DNA of 64,000 bases from contig NZ_JBDFLX010000001.1 in NCBI RefSeq assembly GCF_047237965.1, positions 2,170,001 through 2,234,000 on the forward strand, given 5' to 3'. The stretch comes from Noviherbaspirillum_A sp047237965. GTDB taxonomy: Bacteria; Pseudomonadota; Gammaproteobacteria; Burkholderiales; Burkholderiaceae_D. Position 1 is the first letter of the stretch. Every line of letters begins with the position of its first letter. A model generated the notes under the pieces. That model was not told the DNA's origin and did not search any database. It saw only the letters and a program-made list of their open reading frames with translations. Position numbers and translations under genes: made by a program. Positions 35,648 through 43,584 of the stretch are shown in pieces.

Positions 35648-36454
35648 TCAGGCCGCTTCCTGCGCCGGATGCGCCTGCCGGTGGTACAGGAATTCCAGCA
35701 CCGCGGTGCGGTACTGCGAATAGCGCGCATCCTGCGCCAGCGCCACGCGTTCGCGCGGCCGCTCCAGTTCCACCTGCAAGATCTCGCCGATGGTGGCGGC
35801 CGGCCCATTGGTCATCATCACGATGCGGTCGGACAGCAGCACCGCCTCGTCGACATCATGGGTCACCATCACCACGGTGGAACTGGTGCGGGCAACGATC
35901 TTCAGCAACTCGTCCTGCAGATGGGCGCGGGTCAGCGCATCGAGCGCGCCGAAGGGCTCGTCCATCAGCAGCACCTTGGGCTCCATAGCCAGCGCCCGCG
36001 CAATCCCGACGCGTTGCTTCATGCCGCCGGAAATTTCATGCGGACGCTTCTGCGCCGCATGGGACAGGCCCACCATCGCTAGCGCGGCACTGGTGCGCTC
36101 CTTGAGTTGCGCCCTGCTCTCGCTGGCGCCGAACACCCGCTCCACTGCCAGATAGACGTTTTCGAAACAGGTCAGCCAAGGCAGCAGCGAATGGTTCTGG
36201 AACACCACTGCCCGTTCCGGCGCCGGGCCGGCAATCTCGCGGTTGGCGCACAGCAGCGCGCCGCCGCTGGCCTTGAGCAGGCCGGCGATCAGGTTTAGCA
36301 GCGTGGACTTGCCGCAGCCCGAGTGGCCGATCAGTGTGATGAATTCGCCCTTGGCCACGGTCAGGTTGATGTCGCGCAGCGCCTGGAACACGCCGTTGCG
36401 GGTGTTGAAGGACATCTGCGCGTCCTGGATATCGATGAATTTACGGTTGTCCAT
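35648..36454 (-). CDS. nrtD: Nitrate/nitrite-type ABC transporter ATP-binding protein
   Basis: 268 residues from the ATG at 36454, with GAGGACAG just upstream and 10 bp past the permease stop. Walker A GHSGCGKST, signature ISGGMKQRVGIARALA and Walker B 'VLLMDEPFGALDA' are present, with D-loop and 'VTHDVDEAV'. 'LLPWLTCFENVYLAVERVF' is characteristic of the NrtD/TauB/SsuB group. It is the last gene of nrtA-nrtB-nrtD. The NrtA partner supports nitrate/nitrite (or cyanate) over sulfonate. Confidence 0.88.
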   Translation of the reverse strand: MDNRKFIDIQDAQMSFNTRNGVFQALRDINLTVAKGEFITLIGHSGCGKSTLLNLIAGLLKASGGALLCANREIAGPAPERAVVFQNHSLLPWLTCFENVYLAVERVFGASESRAQLKERTSAALAMVGLSHAAQKRPHEISGGMKQRVGIARALAMEPKVLLMDEPFGALDALTRAHLQDELLKIVARTSSTVVMVTHDVDEAVLLSDRIVMMTNGPAATIGEILQVELERPRERVALAQDARYSQYRTAVLEFLYHRQAHPAQEAA

Positions 36455-36464
36455 GGTGCTGTCC

Positions 36465-37397
36465 TCAGTTCTTGACATCTTCATAGGTGAATGCGCGGGC
36501 CAGCATGACCAGCGCCTGCTCCAGCACCAGGCCGACCAGGCCGATGGCGAAGATAGCGATGATGATGTGCGGCACGTTGAGGTTGTTCCATTCGTCCCAC
36601 ACCCAGAAGCCGATGCCGACGCCGCCGGTCAGCATTTCCGCCGCCACGATCACCAGCCAGGCGGTGCCGATGGACAGGCGCACGCCGGTCAGCATGTAGG
36701 GCAGCACCGAGGGGAACAGGATGCGGGTCAGGATCTTCCATTCCGACAGGTTCAGCACCCGCGCCACGTTCATGTAATCCTGCGGCACCCGCTGCACGCC
36801 GACCGCGGTGTTGATGATCATGGGCCAGATCGAGCAGATGAAGATGGCCCAGATCGATGCCGGATTGGCGGCCTTGAACACCAGCAGGCCGATCGGCAGC
36901 CAGGCCAGCGGCGACACCGGCTTCAGTATCGAGATGAGGGGATTGAACATCGCCGCCAGGATGCGGAAGCGGCCGATCAGAAAGCCGGCCGGGATGCCGA
37001 CCGCGGCCGCCAGGCCGAAGCCCACCGCCACCCGCTGCAGCGAAGCCAGCAGGTTCCAGCCTATGCCCTGGTCATTCGGGCTCTTGCTGTAGAAGGGGTC
37101 GGAAAAGATCTTCACCGCCTCTTCCAGCGTGGCCAGCGGCGACGGGATGCCGCTGCTGCTGACCGAGACGATCTGCCAGATCAGCACCAGAAAGCCCATG
37201 CCCAGCATGGGCGGCAGCACCACGCCGGCCAGCGCGCGCAGCCGCAGCCGCAGGGACATGCCGGCCGGCCTGGCGCGGGCCACGGGCTTGTGCGCCGGGG
37301 CCGCCGCGGCGGCATGGCCGGCCGCGCCAGCCGGGCTCGCCGCGTCCGGCGTGGCGAGGGGATTGACAGGGTCGAGGGATTTCATCACAGCGCTCAT
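36465..37397 (-). CDS. nrtB: Nitrate/nitrite-type ABC transporter permease
   Basis: 310 residues from the ATG at 37397, preceded by AGGAAA. After an Ala/Pro-rich cytoplasmic N-terminus (about 55 residues) come about six membrane segments and the BPD_transp_1 EAA loop region ('NVARVLNLSEWKILTRILFP'). The ends 'IGTAWLVIVAAEMLTGGVGI' and 'WDEWNNLNVPHIIIAIFAIG' are typical of nitrate permeases. It starts 28 bp beyond the stop of nrtA. Confidence 0.9.
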   Translation of the reverse strand: MSAVMKSLDPVNPLATPDAASPAGAAGHAAAAAPAHKPVARARPAGMSLRLRLRALAGVVLPPMLGMGFLVLIWQIVSVSSSGIPSPLATLEEAVKIFSDPFYSKSPNDQGIGWNLLASLQRVAVGFGLAAAVGIPAGFLIGRFRILAAMFNPLISILKPVSPLAWLPIGLLVFKAANPASIWAIFICSIWPMIINTAVGVQRVPQDYMNVARVLNLSEWKILTRILFPSVLPYMLTGVRLSIGTAWLVIVAAEMLTGGVGIGFWVWDEWNNLNVPHIIIAIFAIGLVGLVLEQALVMLARAFTYEDVKN

Positions 37398-37425
37398 GGC
37401 GTTTCCTGTTCTGGCGGTTGGTCGG

Positions 37426-38679
37426 TCAGACCTTGATGTTGAAGGAGGCCGCATAGGCCTGCGGATTCTTGCCGTCCCATACCGCGCCGTCGACCAGCTT
37501 GCTGCTGCGCATCGGGTCCTTCGGCACGCTGACCTTGGCCATGCCGGCGGCGTCCTTGTACAGGTCGATCTGGTTGATCTGTTTCGCCACGGCCAGGTAG
37601 TCGACGTCGCTCTTGAGCAGGCCCCAGCGCTTCTGCTGGGTCAGGAACCACATGCCGTCGGACAGGTAGGGGAAATTCACCGCGCCGTCGTTGAAGAACT
37701 TCATGTAGTTCGGGTCGTCCCAGGTCTTGCCCAGGCCGTTCTGGTAGCGGCCGAGAATGCGCTGGTTGATCACGTCCACCGAGGTGTTCACGTAGGACTT
37801 GTCGGCGATGGTTTCGGCCATCTTGTTCTTGTTCGACAGCGAGGCATCGATCCACTTGCCCGCTTCCAGCACCGCCGCGGTCAGCGCGCGCGCCGTGTTC
37901 GGATATTTCTTTACCCACTCGGCGCTGGTGCCCAGCACCTTCTCGGGATGATCGCGCCAGATGTCCTGCGTGGTGATGGCGGTGATGCCGATGCCGTCGG
38001 CGATGGCGCGGTGGCCCCAGGGCTCGCCGACGCAGTAGCCGTCCATGTTGCCGACCCGCATATTGGCCACCATCTGCGGCGGCGGCACGGTGATGATCTT
38101 GGCATCCTTCATCGGGTCGATGCCGTTGGCCGCCAGCCAGTAATAGAGCCACATCGCATGGGTGCCGGTCGGGAAGGTCTGGGCGAAGGTGTATTCGCGC
38201 TTCTCGGCTTTCATCAGCCTGGCCAGCGATGCGCCGTCGACCGCGCCCTTGTCGGCCAGCTTCTTCGACAGCGTGATTGCCTGGCCATTGTTATTGATGG
38301 TCATCAGCACCGCCATGTCCTTCTTCGGGCCCGACACGCCCAGGTGCACGCCATAGATCAGGCCATACAGCACATGGGCGGCGTCGAGTTCGCCGTTGAC
38401 CAGCTTGTCGCGCACGCCCGGCCAGGACGCCTCCTTGGACGGCGTGATCTTGATGCCGTACTTTTTATCAATGCCCAGCACCGATGCCATCACCACCGAC
38501 GCGCAGTCGGTCAGCGGAATGAAGCCGACCTTGACCTCTTCCTTTTCCGGCTTGTCCGAGCCGGCTGCCCAGGCGCCCCGGGTGGACAGGGCGGAAAAGG
38601 CGCCGGCGAGGCCGGCCGCGGCGCCCGCCTTGAGCATGCTGCGGCGGGTCAATGATGATGTGTCTGCTTTGGCTGTCAT
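37426..38679 (-). CDS. nrtA: Nitrate-binding periplasmic protein (NrtA-like, Tat signal)
   Basis: 417 residues from the ATG at 38679, preceded by AAGGAAG. A twin-arginine signal, 'SLTRRSMLKAG' then an Ala-rich hydrophobic stretch ending AWA, sends it to the periplasm already folded. The mature part begins 'VKVGFIPLTDCASVVMASVL' and contains 'TFPTGTHAMWLYYWLAANGI', 'VPPPQMVANMRVGNMDGYCV' and 'GEPWGHRAIADGIGI', the NrtA/NasS nitrate-binding pattern. The signal peptide argues for a transport role rather than the cytosolic sensor NasS. A sigma-54 promoter and an ANTAR-type leader precede it. Confidence 0.92.
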   Translation of the reverse strand: MTAKADTSSLTRRSMLKAGAAAGLAGAFSALSTRGAWAAGSDKPEKEEVKVGFIPLTDCASVVMASVLGIDKKYGIKITPSKEASWPGVRDKLVNGELDAAHVLYGLIYGVHLGVSGPKKDMAVLMTINNNGQAITLSKKLADKGAVDGASLARLMKAEKREYTFAQTFPTGTHAMWLYYWLAANGIDPMKDAKIITVPPPQMVANMRVGNMDGYCVGEPWGHRAIADGIGITAITTQDIWRDHPEKVLGTSAEWVKKYPNTARALTAAVLEAGKWIDASLSNKNKMAETIADKSYVNTSVDVINQRILGRYQNGLGKTWDDPNYMKFFNDGAVNFPYLSDGMWFLTQQKRWGLLKSDVDYLAVAKQINQIDLYKDAAGMAKVSVPKDPMRSSKLVDGAVWDGKNPQAYAASFNIKV

Positions 38680-38704
38680 GGCTTCCTTGCGTCGAGAAAC
38701 GGGA

Positions 38705-38772
38705 GCGATCCCATAAGATCGCGGCCACCATTGGCCGCGACCCACTACCGTGTTGTGCGCCTCCCTTGGCGC
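38705..38772 (-). promoter_or_regulatory. ANTAR-type two-hairpin leader with overlapping terminator-like hairpin, upstream of nrtA
   Basis: In the RNA sense (reverse strand) three elements follow in order. P1 is GCGCC-AAGGGA-GGCGC (38772-38757), a 5-bp stem with a hexaloop having A1 and G4. After a 16-nt linker comes P2, TCGCGGCC-AATGGT-GGCCGCGA (38740-38719), with an 8-bp stem and a hexaloop that again has A1 and G4 (the A1-U6 pair may close). A third hairpin, GCGATC-TTATGG-GATCGC (38722-38705), shares GCGA with the P2 3' arm, so the two are mutually exclusive; a short UCCCGUUUCU follows. ANTAR proteins of the NasR/EutV class bind exactly such paired A1/G4 hexaloops to prevent termination. 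The U-tract is poor, so terminator strength is uncertain. Confidence 0.75.
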
Positions 38773-38784
38773 TCACTGCCATAC

Positions 38785-38800
38785 AGCAATTGGTATGCCA
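38785..38800 (-). promoter_or_regulatory. Sigma-54 (-24/-12) promoter of nrtABD
   Basis: The reverse strand reads TGGCATACCAATTGCT, matching the sigma-54 consensus TGGCAC-N5-TTGC with correct spacing and one change (C to T). The start site would fall near 38774, two bases before hairpin P1, giving a leader of about 95 nt. This is the expected form for a nitrogen-controlled, NtrC-activated uptake operon. Confidence 0.75.
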
Positions 38801-38954
38801 GCACGGTGGAAAATCGGTTTGCTTCACCGCGAGGCGTGATTTGCCCTGCGCCTGTGCGACGCACCAGGACAGCGCGGGTTTTCAACGGGGAAGAAGAGGA
38901 CGGCGGCGGGAAAAGTGCAGGCCATGCCCTAAACATGGCCCGGCGTTGGTGCGG

Positions 38955-39587
38955 TCAAATGAGCAGATCGGCCACGTCGATCATGCGCTGCGCCACATCG
39001 GACAGCTTCAGGTTCTTGTCCATGGCCAAACGGCGCAGCTTGCGGTAGGCCTCGTCCTCGCTGCAGCGGTGGCGCTCCATCAGCAGGCCCTTGGCGCGCT
39101 CGATCACCTTGCGTTCGGCCAGCTTCATGCGGGTTTCGGACAGCTCGTCGCGCAGCTTGCGGTCAACCTCGAAACGCGCCACCGCCACGTCCAGCACGGC
39201 CTTGACCCAGTCCGCCGACAGCCCGGCGGCGACATAGGCCGATACGCCGGCCTCCAGCGCCGCATGCATGCGGTCGCGGTCGCCGTCCTCGGAAAAGCAG
39301 ATGATGGGCCGCGGCGCGTTGGTGGTGGCCGACACCACTTCCTTCAGCGCGGCGTCGGACTGGGCGTCGACGATGATCACATCCGGCTGCAGGTGGGCGA
39401 TCTGCTCCTGCAGCCTGGCATCCGGCGGCAGCGCGGCCAGGATGTTGTAGCCGGCTTCGAGCAGGCTGATGCGCAGGGTGCGGGCGCGCTCGGCCCGCTC
39501 GATGGCGGCGTCGTCCGCGCCGTCGGCGGGAACCAGGGAATTGACGACGACAATGCGCAGCAGTTTCGAATCGGTCATGGAGGTCAT
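38955..39587 (-). CDS. nasT: NasT-like transcription antiterminator (receiver + ANTAR)
   Basis: 210 residues from the ATG at 39587 (a second ATG at 39578 is equally possible). The N-terminal receiver-like domain starts 'LLRIVVVNSLVPADGADD' and has 'PDVIIVDAQSDAALKEVV', with an Asp in the phospho-acceptor position. The C-terminal ANTAR domain is 'ERKVIERAKGLLMERHRCSE' through 'LKLSDVAQRMIDVADLL'. NasT releases transcription at leader terminators of nitrate-assimilation operons. Just downstream, in front of nrtA, lies the paired-hairpin leader it would bind. A nasS sensor gene is not adjacent. Confidence 0.92.
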   Translation of the reverse strand: MTSMTDSKLLRIVVVNSLVPADGADDAAIERAERARTLRISLLEAGYNILAALPPDARLQEQIAHLQPDVIIVDAQSDAALKEVVSATTNAPRPIICFSEDGDRDRMHAALEAGVSAYVAAGLSADWVKAVLDVAVARFEVDRKLRDELSETRMKLAERKVIERAKGLLMERHRCSEDEAYRKLRRLAMDKNLKLSDVAQRMIDVADLLI

Positions 39588-39666
39588 GGGTCTGATAAGC
39601 GCAGGGGCGCTTTCCTTTACAATACCGCTTTGCAAAAAGCTTGCCACCCTCTTCCGGTCCTTCTGA

Positions 39667-40692
39667 ATGATAGTCCTCGGCGTCGAATCCTCCTGCGATG
39701 AAACCGGCCTGGCCCTGTATGACACGCAGCGCGGCCTGCTGTCCCATGCCTTGCATTCGCAGGTGGCCATGCATGAACAATACGGCGGCGTGGTGCCGGA
39801 ACTGGCCTCGCGCGACCATATACGGCGCGCGCTGCCGCTGCTGGAACAGGTGCTGGCCCAGGGCGGCACCGACCGCCATGCGATCGATGCGATCGCCTAT
39901 ACGCAAGGCCCCGGCCTGGCCGGCGCGCTGCTGGTCGGCGCCTCCGTCGCCTGCGGCCTGGGCCTGGCGCTGGACAAGCCGGTGCTGGGCGTGCATCACC
40001 TGGAAGGCCACCTGCTGTCGCCGCTTTTGGCCAGCGAGCCGCCGGAATTTCCCTTCGTGGCGCTGCTGGTATCGGGCGGCCACACCCAGCTGATGCGAGT
40101 CGATGGCGTGGGCCGCTACACGCTACTGGGCGAGACGGTGGACGATGCCGCCGGCGAAGCGTTCGACAAGTCGGCAAAGCTGCTGGGCCTGGGTTATCCG
40201 GGCGGTCCGGCGATTTCGCGGCTGGCGGAATTCGGCGATCCTGCCGTCTATACCCTGCCGCGGCCGATGCTGCATTCGAAGAATCTGAACTTCAGCTTTT
40301 CCGGGCTCAAGACCGCGGTGCTGACGCTGGTGAAGAACAACATCACCAATATCTGCGAGCAGGACAAGGCCAATGTGGCGCGTGCCTTCGTCGATGCAAT
40401 CGTGGAAGTGCTGGTGGCGAAGTGCCTGGCGGCGCTGAAGCAGACCGGGCTGAAGCGGCTGGTGATCGCCGGCGGCGTCGGCGCCAACCGCCAGCTGCGG
40501 GAAGCGCTGAATGCGGCGGCGGCGAAAAAACGCTTCCGGGTGTTTTATCCGGAACTGGAGTTCTGCACCGACAACGGTGCGATGATCGCCTTTGCCGGCG
40601 CGATGCGGCTGCAATTGCAGCCGGAAGCGGCGCAGAAGGACTATGCCTTCAATGTGCGTCCGCGCTGGCCGCTGGATGAACTGAGGATCTGA
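39667..40692 (+). CDS. tsaD: tRNA N6-adenosine threonylcarbamoyltransferase
   Basis: 341 residues. Transfers the threonylcarbamoyl group to A37 of ANN-decoding tRNAs with TsaB and TsaE; tsaE is at 56968 in this window. N-terminal 'VLGVESSCDETGLALYD', 'ELASRDHIRRALPLLEQVL', metal ligands His111 and His115 in 'VHHLEGHLLSPLL', 'VALLVSGGHTQLM', 'GETVDDAAGEAFDKSAKLLG' and 'VIAGGVGANRQLR' are all present. Divergent from nasT; 79 bp separate the starts. Confidence 0.97.
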   Translation: MIVLGVESSCDETGLALYDTQRGLLSHALHSQVAMHEQYGGVVPELASRDHIRRALPLLEQVLAQGGTDRHAIDAIAYTQGPGLAGALLVGASVACGLGLALDKPVLGVHHLEGHLLSPLLASEPPEFPFVALLVSGGHTQLMRVDGVGRYTLLGETVDDAAGEAFDKSAKLLGLGYPGGPAISRLAEFGDPAVYTLPRPMLHSKNLNFSFSGLKTAVLTLVKNNITNICEQDKANVARAFVDAIVEVLVAKCLAALKQTGLKRLVIAGGVGANRQLREALNAAAAKKRFRVFYPELEFCTDNGAMIAFAGAMRLQLQPEAAQKDYAFNVRPRWPLDELRI

Positions 40693-40767
40693 GGCCAGGG
40701 CCGGCGCGGATGCCGCCTGCCGGCGCCTGCGATGGACCGCGATCCCGCACGGGCGCCAGAACAGCCG

Positions 40768-41373
40768 CTACGACTTCTTGCTGCCGATGCGGCTTTCCTT
40801 GCCGCTGATCAGGTTGGCGATATTCTTGCCGTGCCGGTAGACCAGCAGCACGCTCATCGCCACCACCGCCAGCAATTGCACATCGACGCCGAACAGCAGC
40901 ACATAGAAGAACGGCGCGAACAGGCTGGCCACCAGCGCCGCCAGCGACGAGTAGCGGAAGGCATAGGCGATGATCAGCCAGGTGGCCAGCGTTCCCAGGC
41001 CCAGCCAGACATTCAGGCCCAGCAGCACGCCGAGCGCGGTAGCCACGCCCTTGCCGCCGACGAAGCGGAAAAACACCGGCCACAAGTGGCCGAGAAAGAC
41101 CGCGATCGCCACCAGCGCGATGCCGCCCTCTTCCACGCCGAATTGCGGCGCCAGGCGAATGGCCAGCCAGACCGCGAACCAGCCCTTGGCGCAGTCGCCG
41201 ATCAGCGTGGCGATTGCCGCCTTCTTGTTACCGCTGCGCAGCACATTGGTGGCGCCCGGATTTTTCGAGCCGTAGGTGCGCGGGTCGGCGATGCCGAACA
41301 GCCGGCTGCACACCACGGCAAAGGAAATGGAGCCGATCAGATAGGCGGCCACGGCGAACAGAACGGTATACAT
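40768..41373 (-). CDS. plsY: Acyl-phosphate:glycerol-3-phosphate acyltransferase
   Basis: 201 residues, integral membrane, about five to six segments. Family motifs are 'AYLIGSISFAVVCSRLFGI' then 'DPRTYGSKNPGATNVLRSGN', 'KKAAIATLIGDCAKGWFAV' and 'GHLWPVFFRFVGGKGVATAL'. It makes lysophosphatidic acid in the PlsX/PlsY route; PlsC (16072-16806) would take the next step. Convergent with tsaD. Confidence 0.96.
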   Translation of the reverse strand: MYTVLFAVAAYLIGSISFAVVCSRLFGIADPRTYGSKNPGATNVLRSGNKKAAIATLIGDCAKGWFAVWLAIRLAPQFGVEEGGIALVAIAVFLGHLWPVFFRFVGGKGVATALGVLLGLNVWLGLGTLATWLIIAYAFRYSSLAALVASLFAPFFYVLLFGVDVQLLAVVAMSVLLVYRHGKNIANLISGKESRIGSKKS

Positions 41374-41409
41374 AGACTCCCTGGGTCTTATTGATAGTGT
41401 CGGAGCCGG

Positions 41410-41904
41410 CTATTGCCCGGCCAGCGCGCATGATACAGCGGTCACCGGGAGTATCGTAGGGAGAACGGCCGGATCGAGGCCGACCAGGTAGCCGCGCCGG
41501 CCGCCGTTGATGTAGATCCGCTCCAGCCCGAGGATGCCTTGTTCGACATACACCGGCATGGTCTTGCGGGTGCCGAACGGCGAGGTGCCGCCGACCTGGT
41601 AGCCGGAATGGCGCTGCGCCACCTCGGGCGCGCAGGGTTCGACCGACTTGCAGCCGATCTGGCGCGCCAGGTTCTTGGTCGACACCTTGCAGTCGCCATG
41701 CATCAGCACGATCAGCGGCTTGCCGGCCTCGTCCTGCATTACCAGGGTCTTGACCACCTGGTGTTCATCCACGCCCAGCTCGCGCGCCGACACCGCGGTG
41801 CCGCCATGTTCCTCGTACTGGTAGGGGTGTTCCGAGAAGACAATGCGCTGGCGCCGCAGATACTGGGTGGCCGGGGTCTCGGAGATATGCTCTTTCCTGC
41901 TCAT
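41410..41904 (-). CDS. ybaK: YbaK/EbsC-type aminoacyl-tRNA deacylase
   Basis: 164 residues from the ATG at 41904, with other ATGs at 41919 and 41946 and no clear ribosome-binding site. YbaK domain with 'VKTLVMQDEAGKPLIVLMHG', 'VSTKNLARQIGCKSVEPCAP' and 'HSGYQVGGTSPFGTRKTMPV', where the Lys/Ser/Gly/Thr pattern belongs to Cys-tRNA(Pro) deacylases. Divergent from the EEP-family gene. Confidence 0.92.
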   Translation of the reverse strand: MSRKEHISETPATQYLRRQRIVFSEHPYQYEEHGGTAVSARELGVDEHQVVKTLVMQDEAGKPLIVLMHGDCKVSTKNLARQIGCKSVEPCAPEVAQRHSGYQVGGTSPFGTRKTMPVYVEQGILGLERIYINGGRRGYLVGLDPAVLPTILPVTAVSCALAGQ

Positions 41905-41940
41905 GCGTGATACGCTCATTCGAAATTTTGGTGAGGTATT

Positions 41941-42897
41941 ATGCAACAGGAAATTCGCTTAGCGACCTTCAACGTCCTGAACCTCGCCCGTCCCGGCCTG
42001 CGCTTCTACGACGGCATCGAACCCTATACCGAAGCGCAGTACGACGCCAAGATCGACTGGCTGGCGCGCCAGTTCGACCGGCTCGACGCCGACGTCATTG
42101 CCCTGCAGGAAGTGTTTTCACAGGATGCGGTCAGGGAAGTGATGGCGCGCAGCGCACGCTACCGCGACGCCGTCCATATCGGCTTCGAGCCCGAGCCGGG
42201 CAAGCTCACGCCCAGTGTTGCGCTGGTCACCCGGCTGCCGCTGGCCGGCGAACCTCTCAAGCATGTGGACCTGCCGCGCGGCCTGGCGGTGCCGCTGCTG
42301 GACCTGAAGGAAGCCATGACCCGCTTCACCCGGCCGGTGCTCCAGGTGCCGGTGCTGCTGGCGCCCGGACTGGCGCTGACGATTTTTGTGGTCCATCTCA
42401 AATCCAAGCGACCTGACTACCGAACCGATGACAATGAAACCGATCCCGCCAGCGTCGGCGCGGCGGTGTTGCGGTCCATGGTGCGGCGCGGCGCCGAAGC
42501 GCTGGGCCTGCGCTACCTGCTGACCGATTTCGCCGCCGGCCGACGCCTGCCGATGATGGTGATGGGCGACTTCAATGACGTGGCCGACGCGGTGCCGACC
42601 CAGATGGTGCTGGGTGGCGGCCGCGGCCCGAATGGCCATGACGAACGGATGTTTGAATGCTACCGGCTGCAGTCACGGCGCGACCCGCTGCGCGATGTCG
42701 GCTATACCCATGTGCATGACGGCAACTTTGAGACCATCGACCATGTGCTGGTCTCGGAGGAATTCAACCCTGCATCGAAGCATGCGCTGGGTGAAGTGCT
42801 CGACGTGGCCTACCTGAACGACCATGTGATTTTCCGCGCCCCCGAGACTTCCGATCATGGCGCGTTGCTGGTCAGGCTGCGCCTGTTCCAGGGTTGA
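41941..42897 (+). CDS. Endonuclease/exonuclease/phosphatase (EEP) family protein
   Basis: 318 residues. Metal-dependent phosphodiesterase fold: 'IRLATFNVLNLARPG', 'DADVIALQEVFSQDAVRE', 'LALTIFVVHLKSKRP', 'LPMMVMGDFNDVADAVPTQM', 'IDHVLVSEEF' and 'TSDHGALLVRL'. All catalytic positions (N, E, D/N, H) are present. No signal peptide. Substrate unknown: DNA, phosphoester or lipid head group are all possible. GAGG lies just before the ATG. Confidence 0.88.
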   Translation: MQQEIRLATFNVLNLARPGLRFYDGIEPYTEAQYDAKIDWLARQFDRLDADVIALQEVFSQDAVREVMARSARYRDAVHIGFEPEPGKLTPSVALVTRLPLAGEPLKHVDLPRGLAVPLLDLKEAMTRFTRPVLQVPVLLAPGLALTIFVVHLKSKRPDYRTDDNETDPASVGAAVLRSMVRRGAEALGLRYLLTDFAAGRRLPMMVMGDFNDVADAVPTQMVLGGGRGPNGHDERMFECYRLQSRRDPLRDVGYTHVHDGNFETIDHVLVSEEFNPASKHALGEVLDVAYLNDHVIFRAPETSDHGALLVRLRLFQG

Positions 42898-42902
42898 CCG
42901 GA

Positions 42903-43118
42903 TCAGGGCGTTTCCGTCTGGGAATCGTGTTCCACCGGTTCGGGAAGCGCTTCCGTGCCGCTGGCCTGGGTATTGCCACCCTCGCCTCCCTCCCCTCCCT
43001 CGCCGCTCTCGCCGGGTTCGCTTGCACGCTCCTGCTTGCGTTTCAGTTTTTCTTCCTTCTTGCGCTTCTTTTCAAGCTCTTTCTGCCGCTTCTCGTACTG
43101 AAAATTGGTTTTCGCCAC
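42903..43118 (-). CDS. Small charged hypothetical protein (71 aa)
   Basis: 71 residues beginning MAKTNFQYEKRQKELEKKRK, a lysine/glutamate-rich helical N-terminal half followed by a Gly/Glu/Thr/Pro-rich acidic tail. I recognise this N-terminus as a conserved betaproteobacterial small protein without assigned function. Codon use matches neighbours. Convergent with the EEP gene, 5 bp between stops. Confidence 0.7.
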   Translation of the reverse strand: MAKTNFQYEKRQKELEKKRKKEEKLKRKQERASEPGESGEGGEGGEGGNTQASGTEALPEPVEHDSQTETP

Positions 43119-43180
43119 GACGTTCTCTCCGATGAAGGACTACTGGGTGGGCTGTCCCAGCATCCTAGCATGCCGAACTT

Positions 43181-43567
43181 TTATTCGATAATCGCTCCGC
43201 GCTCGATCAGGAGATCGCGCAATACAGTCCGGTGGCAACGGGCCGGGTCGGTGCAGTAACAGCCCAGGGAGAATCCGGTCTGATGCGACAGTGCCGCCAG
43301 CAGGTCGAGCAGGCGGGCGGCGTCGGGCTTGTTCATCTGGGCGATGAAGTGCTTGCGGCAGCGGGATAGAGTGGCGTCGTCGTCCGCCTGCAGCCAGGTT
43401 TTCACCAGTTCCGGCTCGGGCGAGAGCAGCGGCAGCCAGACGTCGTAGAAATCGCGCCGGGCGAAATCGGCCTTGGGCACGCCGCGCGGCGGACGCCGCA
43501 CGGTGCCCAGCCGCAATCCCTCGCCTTCCACGCGCGGGCTGCCGAGACGCACGATGCGGATGGCCAT
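43181..43567 (-). CDS. DUF488-family protein
   Basis: 128 residues. Begins 'MAIRIVRLGSPRVEGEGLRL' and contains 'DFYDVWLPLLSPEPELVKTW' and 'SLGCYCTDPARCHRTVLRDL', the Cys/His pattern of DUF488. Function unknown. It lies 17 bp downstream of xerD on the same strand. Confidence 0.85.
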   Translation of the reverse strand: MAIRIVRLGSPRVEGEGLRLGTVRRPPRGVPKADFARRDFYDVWLPLLSPEPELVKTWLQADDDATLSRCRKHFIAQMNKPDAARLLDLLAALSHQTGFSLGCYCTDPARCHRTVLRDLLIERGAIIE

Positions 43568-43584
43568 GATTTCCGACTGTTCAG

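Noticed and set aside
38841..38885. NtrC site upstream of nrtA (GTGCG-T-CGCAC palindrome near 38850)
   Set aside because: The half-sites are in the opposite arrangement to the NtrC consensus (GCAC...GTGC), so it was not annotated.
38920..38940. Rho-independent terminator of nasT (GGCCATG/CATGGCC hairpin)
   Set aside because: Only 7 bp with a 7-nt loop and a short delayed T-run; too weak to call.
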